A DNA stretch of 33,672 bases from Streptomyces sp. WAC06614. GTDB taxonomy: Bacteria > Actinomycetota > Actinomycetes > Streptomycetales > Streptomycetaceae. Position numbers and translations under genes: made by a program. This document shows, piece by piece, positions 9,763 through 17,675 of this stretch (the stretch's first letter is position 1; each line of letters opens with the position of its first letter). The notes under the pieces are model-generated. The model was given only the letters and a program-made list of their open reading frames with translations, was not told where the DNA came from and did not search any database. The stretch covers positions 1 through 33,672 of the forward strand of contig NZ_RPRY01000045.1 in NCBI RefSeq assembly GCF_003949795.1, written 5' to 3'.

Positions 9763-10512
9763 TCAGCCCAGGTGGGCCAGGCCGGCTGAGTCCAGGGCGG
9801 AGCCGGCCTGTGCCGCCAGCGCGACGGCCACCAGGCGGTCCTGTTCCGGGGGCAGCGGGCCGGGGAGCGGATCCAGCAGGAAGCGGCCGTAGTAGTGTCC
9901 GCCGCCTACGACGCGCAGCTCGGTCTCGCCGTCCGGCCAGTCGGCGTACTCCGTCACCCGGCCCGGTCGGCGCAGCCACAGGCCGCCGCCGTGCTCCAGG
10001 CGCGGCAGGTTTCCCATCAGGGTTCCGTATTCGAAGCGGCAGCCGCGCAGCCCGAGCAGGCCGACGAGCTCCCGGCGCACGTACTCGACGACCGCCTCCG
10101 GCGAGCGGCCGTCCTCGGCCATCCGGGCGGTGCCCTGGAGGCTCGACAGATGGGCGGCGTCGGTGATCACGGTTGTCTGCAGTCGGCGAGCGCGTACCGC
10201 CAGCTGGGAGACGATCAGGCCGACCACGAGCAGCAGGACCGCCGTCTCGACGTCGTCGCGGTCAGCGATCACGAACCGCTGGTAGGGCTCGGTCAGGAAG
10301 AAGTCGAACCAGGCGGCCGCCGACAGTGCGGCCACCGCTCCGGCGGTCCGCGTGCCGATGGCGGCGACCGCGACCACGGCGACGACGAGGATCAGTGCCG
10401 CGTTCGTGGCAGAAAGGTCCGTGCGGAAGGGCACGAGCGCGAGCGCCACGAGGAAGGGGGCCACGAGGGCCGCAAGCAGGGCGGCAGCGTCGTGGAGTCG
10501 ATACCCGGACAT
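9763..10512 (-). CDS. KdpD-like membrane sensor lacking the kinase (DUF4118 plus GAF-like region)
   Basis: This is a 249-residue protein. The N-terminal part has four hydrophobic helices with the DUF4118 pattern of KdpD (AAWFDFFLTEPYQRFVIADRD, about residues 66-86, matches the LLNYYFTPPLHEFTISDPKN loop of the KdpD here), followed by a cytosolic GAF-like region. There is no N-terminal KdpD ATPase domain, no Usp domain, no HisKA and no ATPase domain. The ATG at 10512 has a near-perfect ribosome-binding site (AGGAGG, 6 bases upstream). It follows the second kdpF gene by 34 bases and precedes the kdp operon on the same strand. It may sense K+ or turgor and modulate KdpD, or be a remnant. Function not established. 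Confidence 0.85.
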   Translation of the reverse strand: MSGYRLHDAAALLAALVAPFLVALALVPFRTDLSATNAALILVVAVVAVAAIGTRTAGAVAALSAAAWFDFFLTEPYQRFVIADRDDVETAVLLLVVGLIVSQLAVRARRLQTTVITDAAHLSSLQGTARMAEDGRSPEAVVEYVRRELVGLLGLRGCRFEYGTLMGNLPRLEHGGGLWLRRPGRVTEYADWPDGETELRVVGGGHYYGRFLLDPLPGPLPPEQDRLVAVALAAQAGSALDSAGLAHLG

Positions 10513-10546
10513 GTGATCCCTCCTGTCCGGACATGAGGGCTTCGGA

Positions 10547-10636
10547 TCAGAACTTCTCGGGCCTGATCAGCGCGGTCACGAGATAGCCGAGCAGCGCGAG
10601 GGCGACGACCAATCCGACCACGTTCTCCGCTTCCAT
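10547..10636 (-). CDS. kdpF: Second KdpF peptide (29 residues)
   Basis: ATG at 10636 encodes MEAENVVGLVVALALLGYLV then TALIRPEKF. It aligns without gaps over its full length with the KdpF at 9432-9521, sharing the AEN, VGLVVA, ALLGYLV and PE-F positions. It is upstream of the KdpD-like sensor gene rather than kdpA. It could supply KdpF to a complex built with the second KdpB, or be an isoform expressed under other conditions. It was recognised by hand because it is below usual length cut-offs. Confidence 0.9.
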   Translation of the reverse strand: MEAENVVGLVVALALLGYLVTALIRPEKF

Positions 10637-10674
10637 CTGAACCTTCTCCGTTGTCGAGGGCGGGGCTGGGAGCA

Positions 10675-10699
10675 CCCCTGTCAACAATGCCCCCTGTCA
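10675..10699. repeat. Direct repeat CCCCTGTCA x2 upstream of second kdpF
   Basis: CCCCTGTCA occurs at 10675-10683 and 10691-10699, 16 bases apart, 39-63 bases before the second kdpF start codon. In the direction of transcription it reads TGACAGGGG twice. It lies where the core promoter of that gene is expected and could be part of it or a second operator. Confidence 0.4.
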
Positions 10700-10717
10700 G
10701 AGGTACGGCCACACACC

Positions 10718-10748
10718 CTGGCGAGGTCTTGACGCGCCTCATACGGCG
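10718..10748 (-). promoter_or_regulatory. Putative K+-regulon operator for second kdpF
   Basis: Read leftward: CGTATG (10745-10740), CGTCAA (10734-10729) and CGCCAG (10723-10718), each 11 bases apart. The core CGTATG-N5-CGTCAAG is identical in form to the one in the kdp promoter, and its distance to the start codon (about 109 bases) is nearly the same as there (about 106). The stretch 10729-10748 also matches 12769-12788 upstream of the second kdpB at 18 of 20 positions. Confidence 0.6.
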
Positions 10749-10792
10749 CGCCCGCTTCGGCATCAAGGGCCCGTGAGGACTGGAGCGGCAGC

Positions 10793-10810
10793 CGTATGAA
10801 CAGCGTCAAG
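10793..10810 (+). promoter_or_regulatory. Putative K+-regulon operator for the kimA-like gene
   Basis: CGTATG at 10793-10798 and CGTCAAG at 10804-10810 form the third exact copy of CGTATG-N5-CGTCAAG, now facing right, 69 bases before the kimA-like start codon. The divergent intergenic region (10637-10878) therefore holds one copy for each direction. Confidence 0.6.
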
Positions 10811-10878
10811 AACACTGGCGATCAGGCCACGGAATTCCGACGCTGTCCTCACTTTGCCCAACGGAGGAACAGCGAGAG

Positions 10879-12762
10879 ATGTCCATAGACATGGGAAAGC
10901 CGAGCACGGCAGGACAGGCCCCGGGCACGGAGGAGCCTCCTGATACCGGCGTACGGACGTCTGCGGCAGGGGACCGCCACCGGCTGACCGCCCTCCAGGG
11001 CCTGGCCGCGCTGTCGCTGGACGCGATGGCGTCCGTGGCGTACGGGCCGGAGTCGATCGTGCTCGTCCTGGCCGCGGCTGGTGCGTACGGCATGGGGTTC
11101 ACCCTTCCCGTCACGCTGGCGATCGCCGCACTGCTGGCGGTGCTGGTGGCCCCGTACCGGCAGGTCATCGCCGCGTTCCCGGACGGCGGCGGCTCGTACG
11201 CCGTCGCCAAACGGCACCTGGGCCGGCGTACGAGCCTGGTCGCCGCCGCCTCGCTGATCCTGGACTACGTCCTGAACGTCGCCGTGTCCGTCACGGCCGG
11301 CGTGGCCGCCCTGACCTCGGCCTTCCCCGAGCTGTACGGCGAGCGGGTGTGGATCTGCCTGGGCATCCTGGTCCTGGTCACCGCCGTGAACCTGCGCGGG
11401 GTCGTGGAATCGGCCAAGGCGTTCCTCGTGCCCACCGCCGTTTTCGTCAGCTCGATCCTCGCGATGGTCGCCGTCGGGCTCTTCCGCGACGGCCCCGTCA
11501 GCACTGCCTCCGCCGCCGGGCACGCCTCCGCACTTGGCGAAGGCGCGACCGCCGTCGGCGCGCTCCTGCTGCTCAAGGCGTTCGCCGCCGGCTGCTCGGC
11601 CCTCACGGGAGTCGAGGCCGTTGCCAACGCCGTGCCGTCCTTCCGGGCGCCGGCCGCCCGCCGGGCCCAGCGCACCGAAGTCGCCCTCGGCGCCCTCCTG
11701 GGCGTGATGCTGATCGGCCTGTCCATTCTCATCGGCCGCTTCCACCTCCAGCCGGTCGAGGGCGTGACCGTCCTCGCCCAGCTTGCCGACGCGTCCTTCG
11801 GCCACAACGCCGCCTTCTACGTGGTCCAGTTCGCCACGATGGTGCTGCTCGCGCTCGCCGCGAACACCTCCTTCGGCGGACTGCCCGTCCTCATGAGCCT
11901 GCTGGCCCGCGACAACCACCTGCCGCACGTCTTCGCCCTCAAGGCCGACCGCCAGGTCCACCGCCACGGAGTGGTCTGGCTGGCCCTCGTCTCCGCCCTC
12001 CTGCTCGTCCTCTCCGGAGGCGACACCAACACCCTCGTCCCGCTCTTCGCGATCGGCGTGTTCATCGGCTTCACCATCTGCCAGGTCGGCATGGTCCGGC
12101 ACTGGTACGGGGAACGGCCCCGCGGCTGGCAGGCGAAGGCGGCACTCAACGGCTTCGGCGCCCTGCTGACCGGCGTCTCGGCCGTCGTCGTCACCGCCAC
12201 CAAGTTCACCGAAGGCGCCTGGCTGATCGTCGTCGCGCTGCCGCTGCTCGTCCTCGGCTTCGAAAAGGTCCACCGCGCCTACACCGAGATCGGCGAACGC
12301 CTGGAACTCGGCCGGATCCCGCAGCCCCCGCAGCGCTCCCGCTCCGTGGTCGTCGTCCCCGTCTCCGGCCTGTCCCGCCTGACTAGCCAGGCCCTCACCG
12401 CCGCCCGTTCGCTGGGCGACGAAGTCCTCGCCGTGACCGTCACCCACCCGGCTCCCGAGGACCGTCAGGCGACCGAAGCCCTCAGGCGGGACTGGGAGTT
12501 GTGGAAGCCTGGCGTCGAACTGATCGAGCTCTCCTCGGAGACCCGCTCGCTCGGCCGCCCGCTGTCGGCGTACGTACGGAAGCTGGCGCAGGCCGACCCG
12601 GACGCCCAGGTGACCGTCCTGATCCCGGAGACCGAACCCGCCCACCTGTGGCAGCGGCTGCTCCAGAACCAGCGCGGCTCCGTCGTCGCCCACGCGGTCC
12701 GCCGCGACACGGACGCCGTGATCTGCCGACTGCGTTTCCGCATCACGGCCGAGGCACGCTGA
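10879..12762 (+). CDS. kimA: KimA-type K+ importer (KUP superfamily, APC fold)
   Basis: This is a 627-residue protein with about 12 membrane helices (residues about 36-445) and a C-terminal cytosolic domain (about 460-627). It follows the B. subtilis KimA sequence closely as I remember it: LALSLDAMASVAYGPE-type start of TM1, the YRQVIAAFPDGGGSYAVAK loop, GCSALTGVEAVANAVPSF in TM6 and LAANTSFGGLP in TM8. The K+-coordinating residues of KimA map to D48, Y55, D129, S137 and T243; the Thr at KimA 121 is Asn133 here. KimA imports K+ with protons and in Bacillus is inhibited by c-di-AMP. ATG at 10879 has a ribosome-binding site (GGAGG, about 12 bases upstream). The neighbouring kdp genes support a K+ role over amino acid transport. 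Confidence 0.85.
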   Translation: MSIDMGKPSTAGQAPGTEEPPDTGVRTSAAGDRHRLTALQGLAALSLDAMASVAYGPESIVLVLAAAGAYGMGFTLPVTLAIAALLAVLVAPYRQVIAAFPDGGGSYAVAKRHLGRRTSLVAAASLILDYVLNVAVSVTAGVAALTSAFPELYGERVWICLGILVLVTAVNLRGVVESAKAFLVPTAVFVSSILAMVAVGLFRDGPVSTASAAGHASALGEGATAVGALLLLKAFAAGCSALTGVEAVANAVPSFRAPAARRAQRTEVALGALLGVMLIGLSILIGRFHLQPVEGVTVLAQLADASFGHNAAFYVVQFATMVLLALAANTSFGGLPVLMSLLARDNHLPHVFALKADRQVHRHGVVWLALVSALLLVLSGGDTNTLVPLFAIGVFIGFTICQVGMVRHWYGERPRGWQAKAALNGFGALLTGVSAVVVTATKFTEGAWLIVVALPLLVLGFEKVHRAYTEIGERLELGRIPQPPQRSRSVVVVPVSGLSRLTSQALTAARSLGDEVLAVTVTHPAPEDRQATEALRRDWELWKPGVELIELSSETRSLGRPLSAYVRKLAQADPDAQVTVLIPETEPAHLWQRLLQNQRGSVVAHAVRRDTDAVICRLRFRITAEAR

Positions 12763-12818
12763 CGTGCGTTGACGCGCCTCTGACGGCGGCTTGACGCATC
12801 TCGTGCGCCGCCATCAAG
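12759..12818. promoter_or_regulatory. Four phased YTGACG repeats plus hairpin between kimA and second kdpB
   Basis: (C/T)TGACG occurs at 12759, 12769, 12780 and 12791, spaced 10, 11 and 11 bases; the first overlaps the kimA stop codon. On the minus strand these read CGTCAG/CGTCAA, the same half-site as upstream of kdp and kimA. The last part overlaps an inverted repeat (12781-12790 with 12807-12816, one mismatch) that could act as the kimA terminator. The orientation is opposite to that expected for the downstream kdpB, so a role in its control is uncertain. Confidence 0.5.
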
Positions 12819-12885
12819 AAGGTGCCAATTCCCACGCCCACATGGGCATTTCCAATGGAACGGGCAGTAGTTTCCTGCCTGTTGC

Positions 12886-12950
12886 GCCGCCGGGGACCTC
12901 GAATACTCACATGACGGCCGAGGGGGTCCATGGAGACAGTCCCCGGCGGC
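12886..12950 (+). promoter_or_regulatory. Structured leader upstream of second kdpB
   Basis: GCCGCCGGGGA at 12886-12896 pairs perfectly over 11 bp with TCCCCGGCGGC at 12940-12950, and CCTCG/CGAGG can pair inside. The 43-base interior is less G+C rich at its centre (GAATACTCACATGA). The element ends 73 bases before the start codon. It does not match a riboswitch class I can recognise, including ydaO (c-di-AMP). Confidence 0.4.
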
Positions 12951-13023
12951 GACACCTTCCTCCGCACCCCGGGGCCACGCGCCGCCGGGGCTGCCACGCC
13001 TCAACCCCATCCAGAAGGTATTC

Positions 13024-15174
13024 ATGCCTCCCGCCGCCGCGCAGCACGTTCCTCCGGGTCTTGGGACCCCTCCGCGGACTCCGATCAACCGACCGTCCCG
13101 GAAGCGCTCCGGCCAGGTGAACCTGGTGGACCCCGAGCTCCTGGCCGCCTCTGCACGCGAGGCCGTCGGCAAGCTCCACCCGCGCGAGCTGGTCAAGAAG
13201 CCGGTGCTGTTCGTCGTCGCCGTCGGATCCGTGCTGACGACGCTCTCGGCGCTCATCCACCCGTCCGTGTTCACCTGGGTGATCAGCGTCTGGCTCTGGC
13301 TGACCGTGCTCTTCGCCAACCTGGCCGAGGCCGTGGCCGAAGGCCGGGGCCGCGCCCAGGCGGAGTCGCTGCGCAAGGCCCGGACGGACACGGTCGCCGT
13401 GCGGCTGAACCACTGGACGTACGGCGCGAACCTGCGGCACGCGGAGACCGAGGTGGTCACGCCCGCCGAGCTCCAGCCCTTCGACTTCGTCGTCGTCGAG
13501 GCCGGCGAGCTGATCCCGGCCGACGGCGACGTGGTCGACGGCGCCGCGATGGTGGACGAGTCGGCCGTCACCGGTGAATCGGCCCCCGTCCTGCGTGAAG
13601 CCGGCGGCGACCGGTCCGGGGTCACCGGCGGTACGACCGTGCTGTCCGACTCGGTCGTCGTACGGGTCACCTCGCGCCCGGGGCACAGCTTCATCGACCG
13701 GATGATCGCCCTGGTCGAAGGCGCCACCCGGCAGAAGACCCCGAACGAGATCGCGCTCAACATCCTGCTGGCCGCCCTGACCGTCATCTTCATCCTGGTG
13801 GTCGTCGCCATCCAGCCGATGGCCGACTACGCCCACGCCGCACAGTCCACGACCGTCCTGGTCGCCCTCCTCGTCACCCTCATCCCCACCACCATCGGCG
13901 CCCTCCTGTCGGCCATCGGCATCGCGGGCATGGACCGGCTCGTCCAGCGCAACGTCATCGCGATGAGCGGCCGCGCCGTCGAGGCCGCCGGAGACGTGAA
14001 CACCCTGCTGCTCGACAAGACCGGCACCATCACCCTCGGCAACCGCGAGGCCGCGGCCTTCATCCCGCTGCCCGGCGTGGACCACCTCAAGGTCGCGGAG
14101 GCGGCCCAGCTGTCCTCGCTCGCCGACGAGACGCCCGAGGGCCGCTCCGTCGTCGCTCTCGCCCACCAGTACGGACTACAGCCGGCCGCCGTGGGGGACC
14201 TCAGCAATCCGCGGTTCACCGAGTTCAGCGCCCGCACCCGCATGAGCGGCATCAACCTGAGCTGGGACAACGGGGCCGGCTGCGCCATCCGCAAGGGTGC
14301 GACGGCTCAGGTCTGCGACTGGGTCACGATGCGCGGCGGCACCGTACCGCCGGAAGCCGAGGCGTGGTCGGCCACCGTGTCGGAGTCTGGAGGCACTCCT
14401 CTGCTGGTGGCGGTCCACGACTGGGACGGCCCGAGGGTGCTCGGCATCATCCACCTCAAGGACGTCGTCAAGGAAGGCATCCGCGAGCGCTTCGCGGAGC
14501 TACGCAGCATGGGCATCCGCACGGTCATGGTGACCGGGGACAACGAACTGACGGCCCGCGCCATCGCCGCCGAGGCCGGAGTCGACGAGTACCTCGCCGA
14601 AGCCACCCCCGAGGACAAGCTCGCCCTCATCAAGCGGGAGCAGGCGGGCGGCAAACTCGTCGCGATGACCGGCGACGGAACGAACGACGCGCCCGCGCTC
14701 GCCCAGGCGGATGTCGGCGTGGCGATGAACACGGGTACATCGGCGGCCAAGGAGGCCGGGAACATGGTCGACCTGGACTCGAACCCGACCAAGCTGATCG
14801 AGATCGTCGAGATCGGCAAGCAGCTCCTCATCACCCGAGGCGCCCTGACGACCTTCTCCATCACCAACGACGTCGCGAAGTACTTCGCGATCATCCCGGC
14901 CATGTTCACGGCGGCCTACCCGGGACTCGAAGCCCTGAACATCATGGGTCTGAGCAGCCCGACCTCGGCCATCACCTCGGCGATCATCTTCAACGCGCTG
15001 ATCATCATCGCCCTCATCCCGCTCGCGCTACGCGGCGTCCGCTACAAGCCGGCGTCCGCACACGACCTGCTGCGCCGCAACCTCCGCGTCTACGGTCTGG
15101 GCGGCCTGGTCCTGCCCTTCGTCGGCATCAAGCTCATCGACCTGCTGGTGTCCACCATCCCCGGCCTCGGCTGA
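13024..15174 (+). CDS. kdpB: Second, orphan KdpB P-type ATPase
   Basis: This 716-residue full-length KdpB has the TGES loop (183-186), phosphorylation site D331-KTGT, the [18 protein letters not shown] hinge and the NDVAKYF coupling segment, all intact. It shares long identical blocks with the KdpB at 5662-7764, including most of the ATPase core and C-terminal helices, but differs in the N-terminal 45 residues and in the nucleotide-binding domain, which is shorter and has Trp- and Cys-containing segments. No kdpA or kdpC adjoins it. It may replace the other KdpB in a complex with the single KdpA/KdpC, or act alone. The ATG at 13024 follows a weak AGAAGG site. Confidence 0.93.
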   Translation: MPPAAAQHVPPGLGTPPRTPINRPSRKRSGQVNLVDPELLAASAREAVGKLHPRELVKKPVLFVVAVGSVLTTLSALIHPSVFTWVISVWLWLTVLFANLAEAVAEGRGRAQAESLRKARTDTVAVRLNHWTYGANLRHAETEVVTPAELQPFDFVVVEAGELIPADGDVVDGAAMVDESAVTGESAPVLREAGGDRSGVTGGTTVLSDSVVVRVTSRPGHSFIDRMIALVEGATRQKTPNEIALNILLAALTVIFILVVVAIQPMADYAHAAQSTTVLVALLVTLIPTTIGALLSAIGIAGMDRLVQRNVIAMSGRAVEAAGDVNTLLLDKTGTITLGNREAAAFIPLPGVDHLKVAEAAQLSSLADETPEGRSVVALAHQYGLQPAAVGDLSNPRFTEFSARTRMSGINLSWDNGAGCAIRKGATAQVCDWVTMRGGTVPPEAEAWSATVSESGGTPLLVAVHDWDGPRVLGIIHLKDVVKEGIRERFAELRSMGIRTVMVTGDNELTARAIAAEAGVDEYLAEATPEDKLALIKREQAGGKLVAMTGDGTNDAPALAQADVGVAMNTGTSAAKEAGNMVDLDSNPTKLIEIVEIGKQLLITRGALTTFSITNDVAKYFAIIPAMFTAAYPGLEALNIMGLSSPTSAITSAIIFNALIIIALIPLALRGVRYKPASAHDLLRRNLRVYGLGGLVLPFVGIKLIDLLVSTIPGLG

Positions 15175-15245
15175 CATCAGTAGGGGCGCCGGACCACGGC
15201 CGTACGAGGCCAGCCAGCGTTGATCCACACTCCGCTGGTTCCCCT

Positions 15246-15277
15246 GCGGGGGCGGCCCCCGTCCGGGCCGCCCCCGC
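15246..15277 (+). terminator. GC-rich hairpin terminator after second kdpB
   Basis: GCGGGGGCGGCC at 15246-15257 pairs perfectly over 12 bp with 15266-15277 around an 8-base loop. It lies 72 bases past the stop codon. It is followed by TCCTTCGTCG rather than a full U-tract, as is common in streptomycetes. Confidence 0.75.
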
Positions 15278-15327
15278 TCCTTCGTCGTGTGCGAGTGCAT
15301 CCACTACGCCACAGGGGGCGCTGTTTG

Positions 15328-15344
15328 CGTTAAGGACGCGTCAG
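15328..15344 (+). promoter_or_regulatory. CGTTAA-N5-CGTCAG direct repeat upstream of KUP-like permease
   Basis: CGTTAA at 15328-15333 and CGTCAG at 15339-15344, 11 bases apart and in the direction of the gene, about 100-116 bases before its start codon. The form, orientation and distance are similar to the kdp promoter repeats (CGTTAA and CGTCAA). Confidence 0.5.
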
Positions 15345-15443
15345 GATTCGCTCGCTTGCGTGCATGAGTGATCAGTCTGCGTACGCTTGCTCAGCCGTCG
15401 ATGCCGATGGCTGATTCTTTGCCGTACGACAGGAGCCCCCACG

Positions 15444-17381
15444 ATGGCCACCCCTGCCCGCTCTTCGCGCCTGCGCGCGTGGATGCTGGAAGGCCTGACC
15501 GCCGAGACGAGTTCGCCCGCCGCCAAGGAGGCGGCAGCCCAGCCGCACGGTCGGCCGTGGTGGCGGGTCATGTGCCTGACGGGCCTGGACTACTTCTCCA
15601 CCCTCGGCTATCAGCCCGGTATCGCGTTCCTCGCGGCAGGTCTGCTGTCGCCGCTGGCGACCATCGTGCTCGTGCTGCTGACCCTCTTCGGCGCGCTGCC
15701 CGTCTACCGGCGGGTGGCGGAGGAGAGCCCGCACGGCGAGGGCTCCATTGCCATGCTGGAGAAGCTGCTGTCGTTCTGGAAGGGCAAGCTGTTCGTCCTG
15801 ACCCTGCTCGGGTTCGCGGCGACCGACTTCCTCATCACCATCACCCTCTCGGCCGCCGACGCGACCGCGCACATGGTGGAGAACCCGCATCTCACCAGCA
15901 CCCTGCACGGTCACGAGGTGCTGATCACCCTGATCCTGATCGCGCTGCTCGGCGGGGTCTTCCTGAAGGGCTTCAGCGAGGCCATCGGTGTGGCCGTGGT
16001 CCTGGTGGCCACCTATCTCGGCCTGAACGTGGTCGTCGTGGCGGTCGGGCTGTGGCACGTGTTCACCGCACCGCAGGTCATCACGGACTGGACGGCCGCG
16101 CTGACCGCCGAGCACGGCAACGTCTTCATGATGATCGCCATCGCGCTCGTCGTGTTCCCGAAGCTCGCGCTGGGCCTGTCCGGCTTCGAGACCGGTGTGG
16201 CGGTCATGCCGCACGTCCAGGGTGACCCCGCGGACAGCGAGGAGAAGCCCGCCGGCCGGATCCGCGGCGCGAAGAAGCTGCTGACCACGGCCGCCGTGAT
16301 CATGAGTGTCTTCCTGATCTGCTCCAGTCTGATCACCACGCTGCTGATCCCGGCCGCCCAGTTCGAGCCCGGCGGCGAGGCCAACGGCCGTGCCCTCGCG
16401 TACCTGGCCCACGAGTACCTGGGCTCCGCCTTCGGCACCGTCTACGACGTCTCCACGATCCTGATCCTGTGGTTCGCGGGCGCCTCGGCGATGGCGGGCC
16501 TGCTGAACCTGATGCCGCGCTACCTGCCCCGTTACGGCATGGCCCCGCAGTGGGCCCGCGCCCTGCGCCCGATGGTCATCGTGTTCACCCTCGTCGCGTT
16601 CCTCGTCACCTGGATCTTCAACGCCGACGTCGACGCCCAGGGCGGCGCGTACGCCACTGGTGTCCTGGTCCTGATCACCTCCGCGGCGGTCGCCGTGACC
16701 ATCGCGGCCCGGCGTGCCGGGGAACGCGGCTGGACCATCGGCTTCGGGATCATCTCGGCCGTCTTCATCTACACCACGGCCGTCAACGTCGTGGAGCGGC
16801 CGGACGGTGTGAAGATCGGCGCCTGCTTCATCGGCGGCATCATGGCGCTCTCCCTGCTCTCGCGCCTGGCCCGGGTCTTCGAGCTGCGCGTCACGGACAT
16901 CGAGTTCGACGACATGGCGCAGCGGTTCATCCGCGACACCTCCAACCGCACGATCCGCTTCATCGCCAACGAGCCGGACAGCCGGGACCTCGAGGAGTAC
17001 CGGCAGAAGAAGGCGCAGATCCGCGCGGACAACGACATCCCGGCAGAGGACGACGTGATGTTCGTCGAGGTCACCGTCCTGGACGCCTCCGAATTCGAAT
17101 CCGGCATGCGGGTGCGCGGCGAGGTGCTCCACGACCGCTACCGCGTCCTGACCCTGGAGAGCTCCAGCATCCCCAACGCGCTCGCCGCCCTCCTGCTCCA
17201 CGTACGCGACGAGACCGGCCAACGCCCGCACATCTACTTCGAGTGGACCGAAGGCAACCCCATGGCCAACTTCTTCCGCTTCTTCCTCTTCGGCCAGGGC
17301 GAGGTCGCCCCCGTCACCCGCGAGGTCATCCGGGAAGCGGAACCCGACCGCTCCCGCCGCCCCCACGTCCACGCGGGCTGA
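15444..17381 (+). CDS. APC-fold permease with KUP/KimA-type K+-binding pattern
   Basis: This is a 645-residue protein with about 12 membrane helices (about 44-505) and a C-terminal cytosolic domain (about 505-645). Databases would probably label it an amino acid permease. However, TM1 reads [13 protein letters not shown], giving D49-x6-Y56; TM3 reads [10 protein letters not shown], giving D128-x3-T132-x3-S136; and TM6 reads LSGFE with S246-G-x-E249. These match the spacing of D36/Y43, D117/T121/S125 and T230-G-V-E in KimA, and D-x6-Y also occurs in TM1 of KUP (GDIGTSPLY). I therefore infer K+ transport. ATG at 15444 has AGGAG eight bases upstream; the frame extends to an ATG at 15387 without a ribosome-binding site. 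Confidence 0.75.
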   Translation: MATPARSSRLRAWMLEGLTAETSSPAAKEAAAQPHGRPWWRVMCLTGLDYFSTLGYQPGIAFLAAGLLSPLATIVLVLLTLFGALPVYRRVAEESPHGEGSIAMLEKLLSFWKGKLFVLTLLGFAATDFLITITLSAADATAHMVENPHLTSTLHGHEVLITLILIALLGGVFLKGFSEAIGVAVVLVATYLGLNVVVVAVGLWHVFTAPQVITDWTAALTAEHGNVFMMIAIALVVFPKLALGLSGFETGVAVMPHVQGDPADSEEKPAGRIRGAKKLLTTAAVIMSVFLICSSLITTLLIPAAQFEPGGEANGRALAYLAHEYLGSAFGTVYDVSTILILWFAGASAMAGLLNLMPRYLPRYGMAPQWARALRPMVIVFTLVAFLVTWIFNADVDAQGGAYATGVLVLITSAAVAVTIAARRAGERGWTIGFGIISAVFIYTTAVNVVERPDGVKIGACFIGGIMALSLLSRLARVFELRVTDIEFDDMAQRFIRDTSNRTIRFIANEPDSRDLEEYRQKKAQIRADNDIPAEDDVMFVEVTVLDASEFESGMRVRGEVLHDRYRVLTLESSSIPNALAALLLHVRDETGQRPHIYFEWTEGNPMANFFRFFLFGQGEVAPVTREVIREAEPDRSRRPHVHAG

Positions 17382-17406
17382 GCTTTTCGCATCAAGGCGC
17401 CGACAG

Positions 17407-17450
17407 GAATCCCGCTGGACCCTCGCCATGGAGAAGTTCCAGCGGGATTC
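17407..17450 (+). terminator. 13-bp perfect hairpin after the permease gene
   Basis: GAATCCCGCTGGA at 17407-17419 pairs perfectly with TCCAGCGGGATTC at 17438-17450. Its 18-base loop contains the ATG at 17428 of the following small frame. Twenty-five bases after the permease stop, it can act as a terminator, or it may mask translation of the small gene. Confidence 0.65.
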
Positions 17451-17631
17451 TCGTACCGTGACCACTCGCTCGCTCGCCGACCGCGGAATCCGCACGACCG
17501 TAATCGCCCTCGGGGCAGCCGGACTGACCGTCATCGCCGCCGGCGCCGTCCTCGACGTCCTGTGGCTGCTCGGGATCGGGGTCTGGGGCGTCATCGCCGC
17601 GATGGTGCTCGAGCTCGTCTACCGGCCTTAG
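17428..17631 (+). CDS. Small hydrophobic protein (67 residues, start uncertain)
   Basis: The frame encodes a charged N-terminus followed by about 45 hydrophobic residues with Gly/Ala-rich segments (VIALGAAGLTVIAAGAVL and VLWLLGIGVWGVIAAMVLEL), likely two membrane helices, ending ELVYRP. The ATG at 17428 lies inside the loop of the hairpin at 17407-17450. An in-frame GTG at 17458 is just after the hairpin and would give 57 residues starting TTRSLADRG. Neither has a good ribosome-binding site. I do not recognise the family. Its stop is 44 bases from the convergent lysA stop. Confidence 0.5.
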   Translation: MEKFQRDSRTVTTRSLADRGIRTTVIALGAAGLTVIAAGAVLDVLWLLGIGVWGVIAAMVLELVYRP

Positions 17632-17675
17632 CCCAGCACCCTGCTGCAGGCTCCGCCGGATCGACCGAGGCAGCT

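Noticed and set aside
10637..10878. ydaO/c-di-AMP riboswitch before the kimA-like gene
   Set aside because: I looked because Bacillus kimA has one, but the leader from the likely promoter is too short and lacks the consensus elements.
10849..12693. Minus-strand frame of 614 codons opposite the kimA-like gene
   Set aside because: Glu/Asp/Gly-rich antisense frame with no domain pattern; kimA-like gene on the plus strand is unambiguous.
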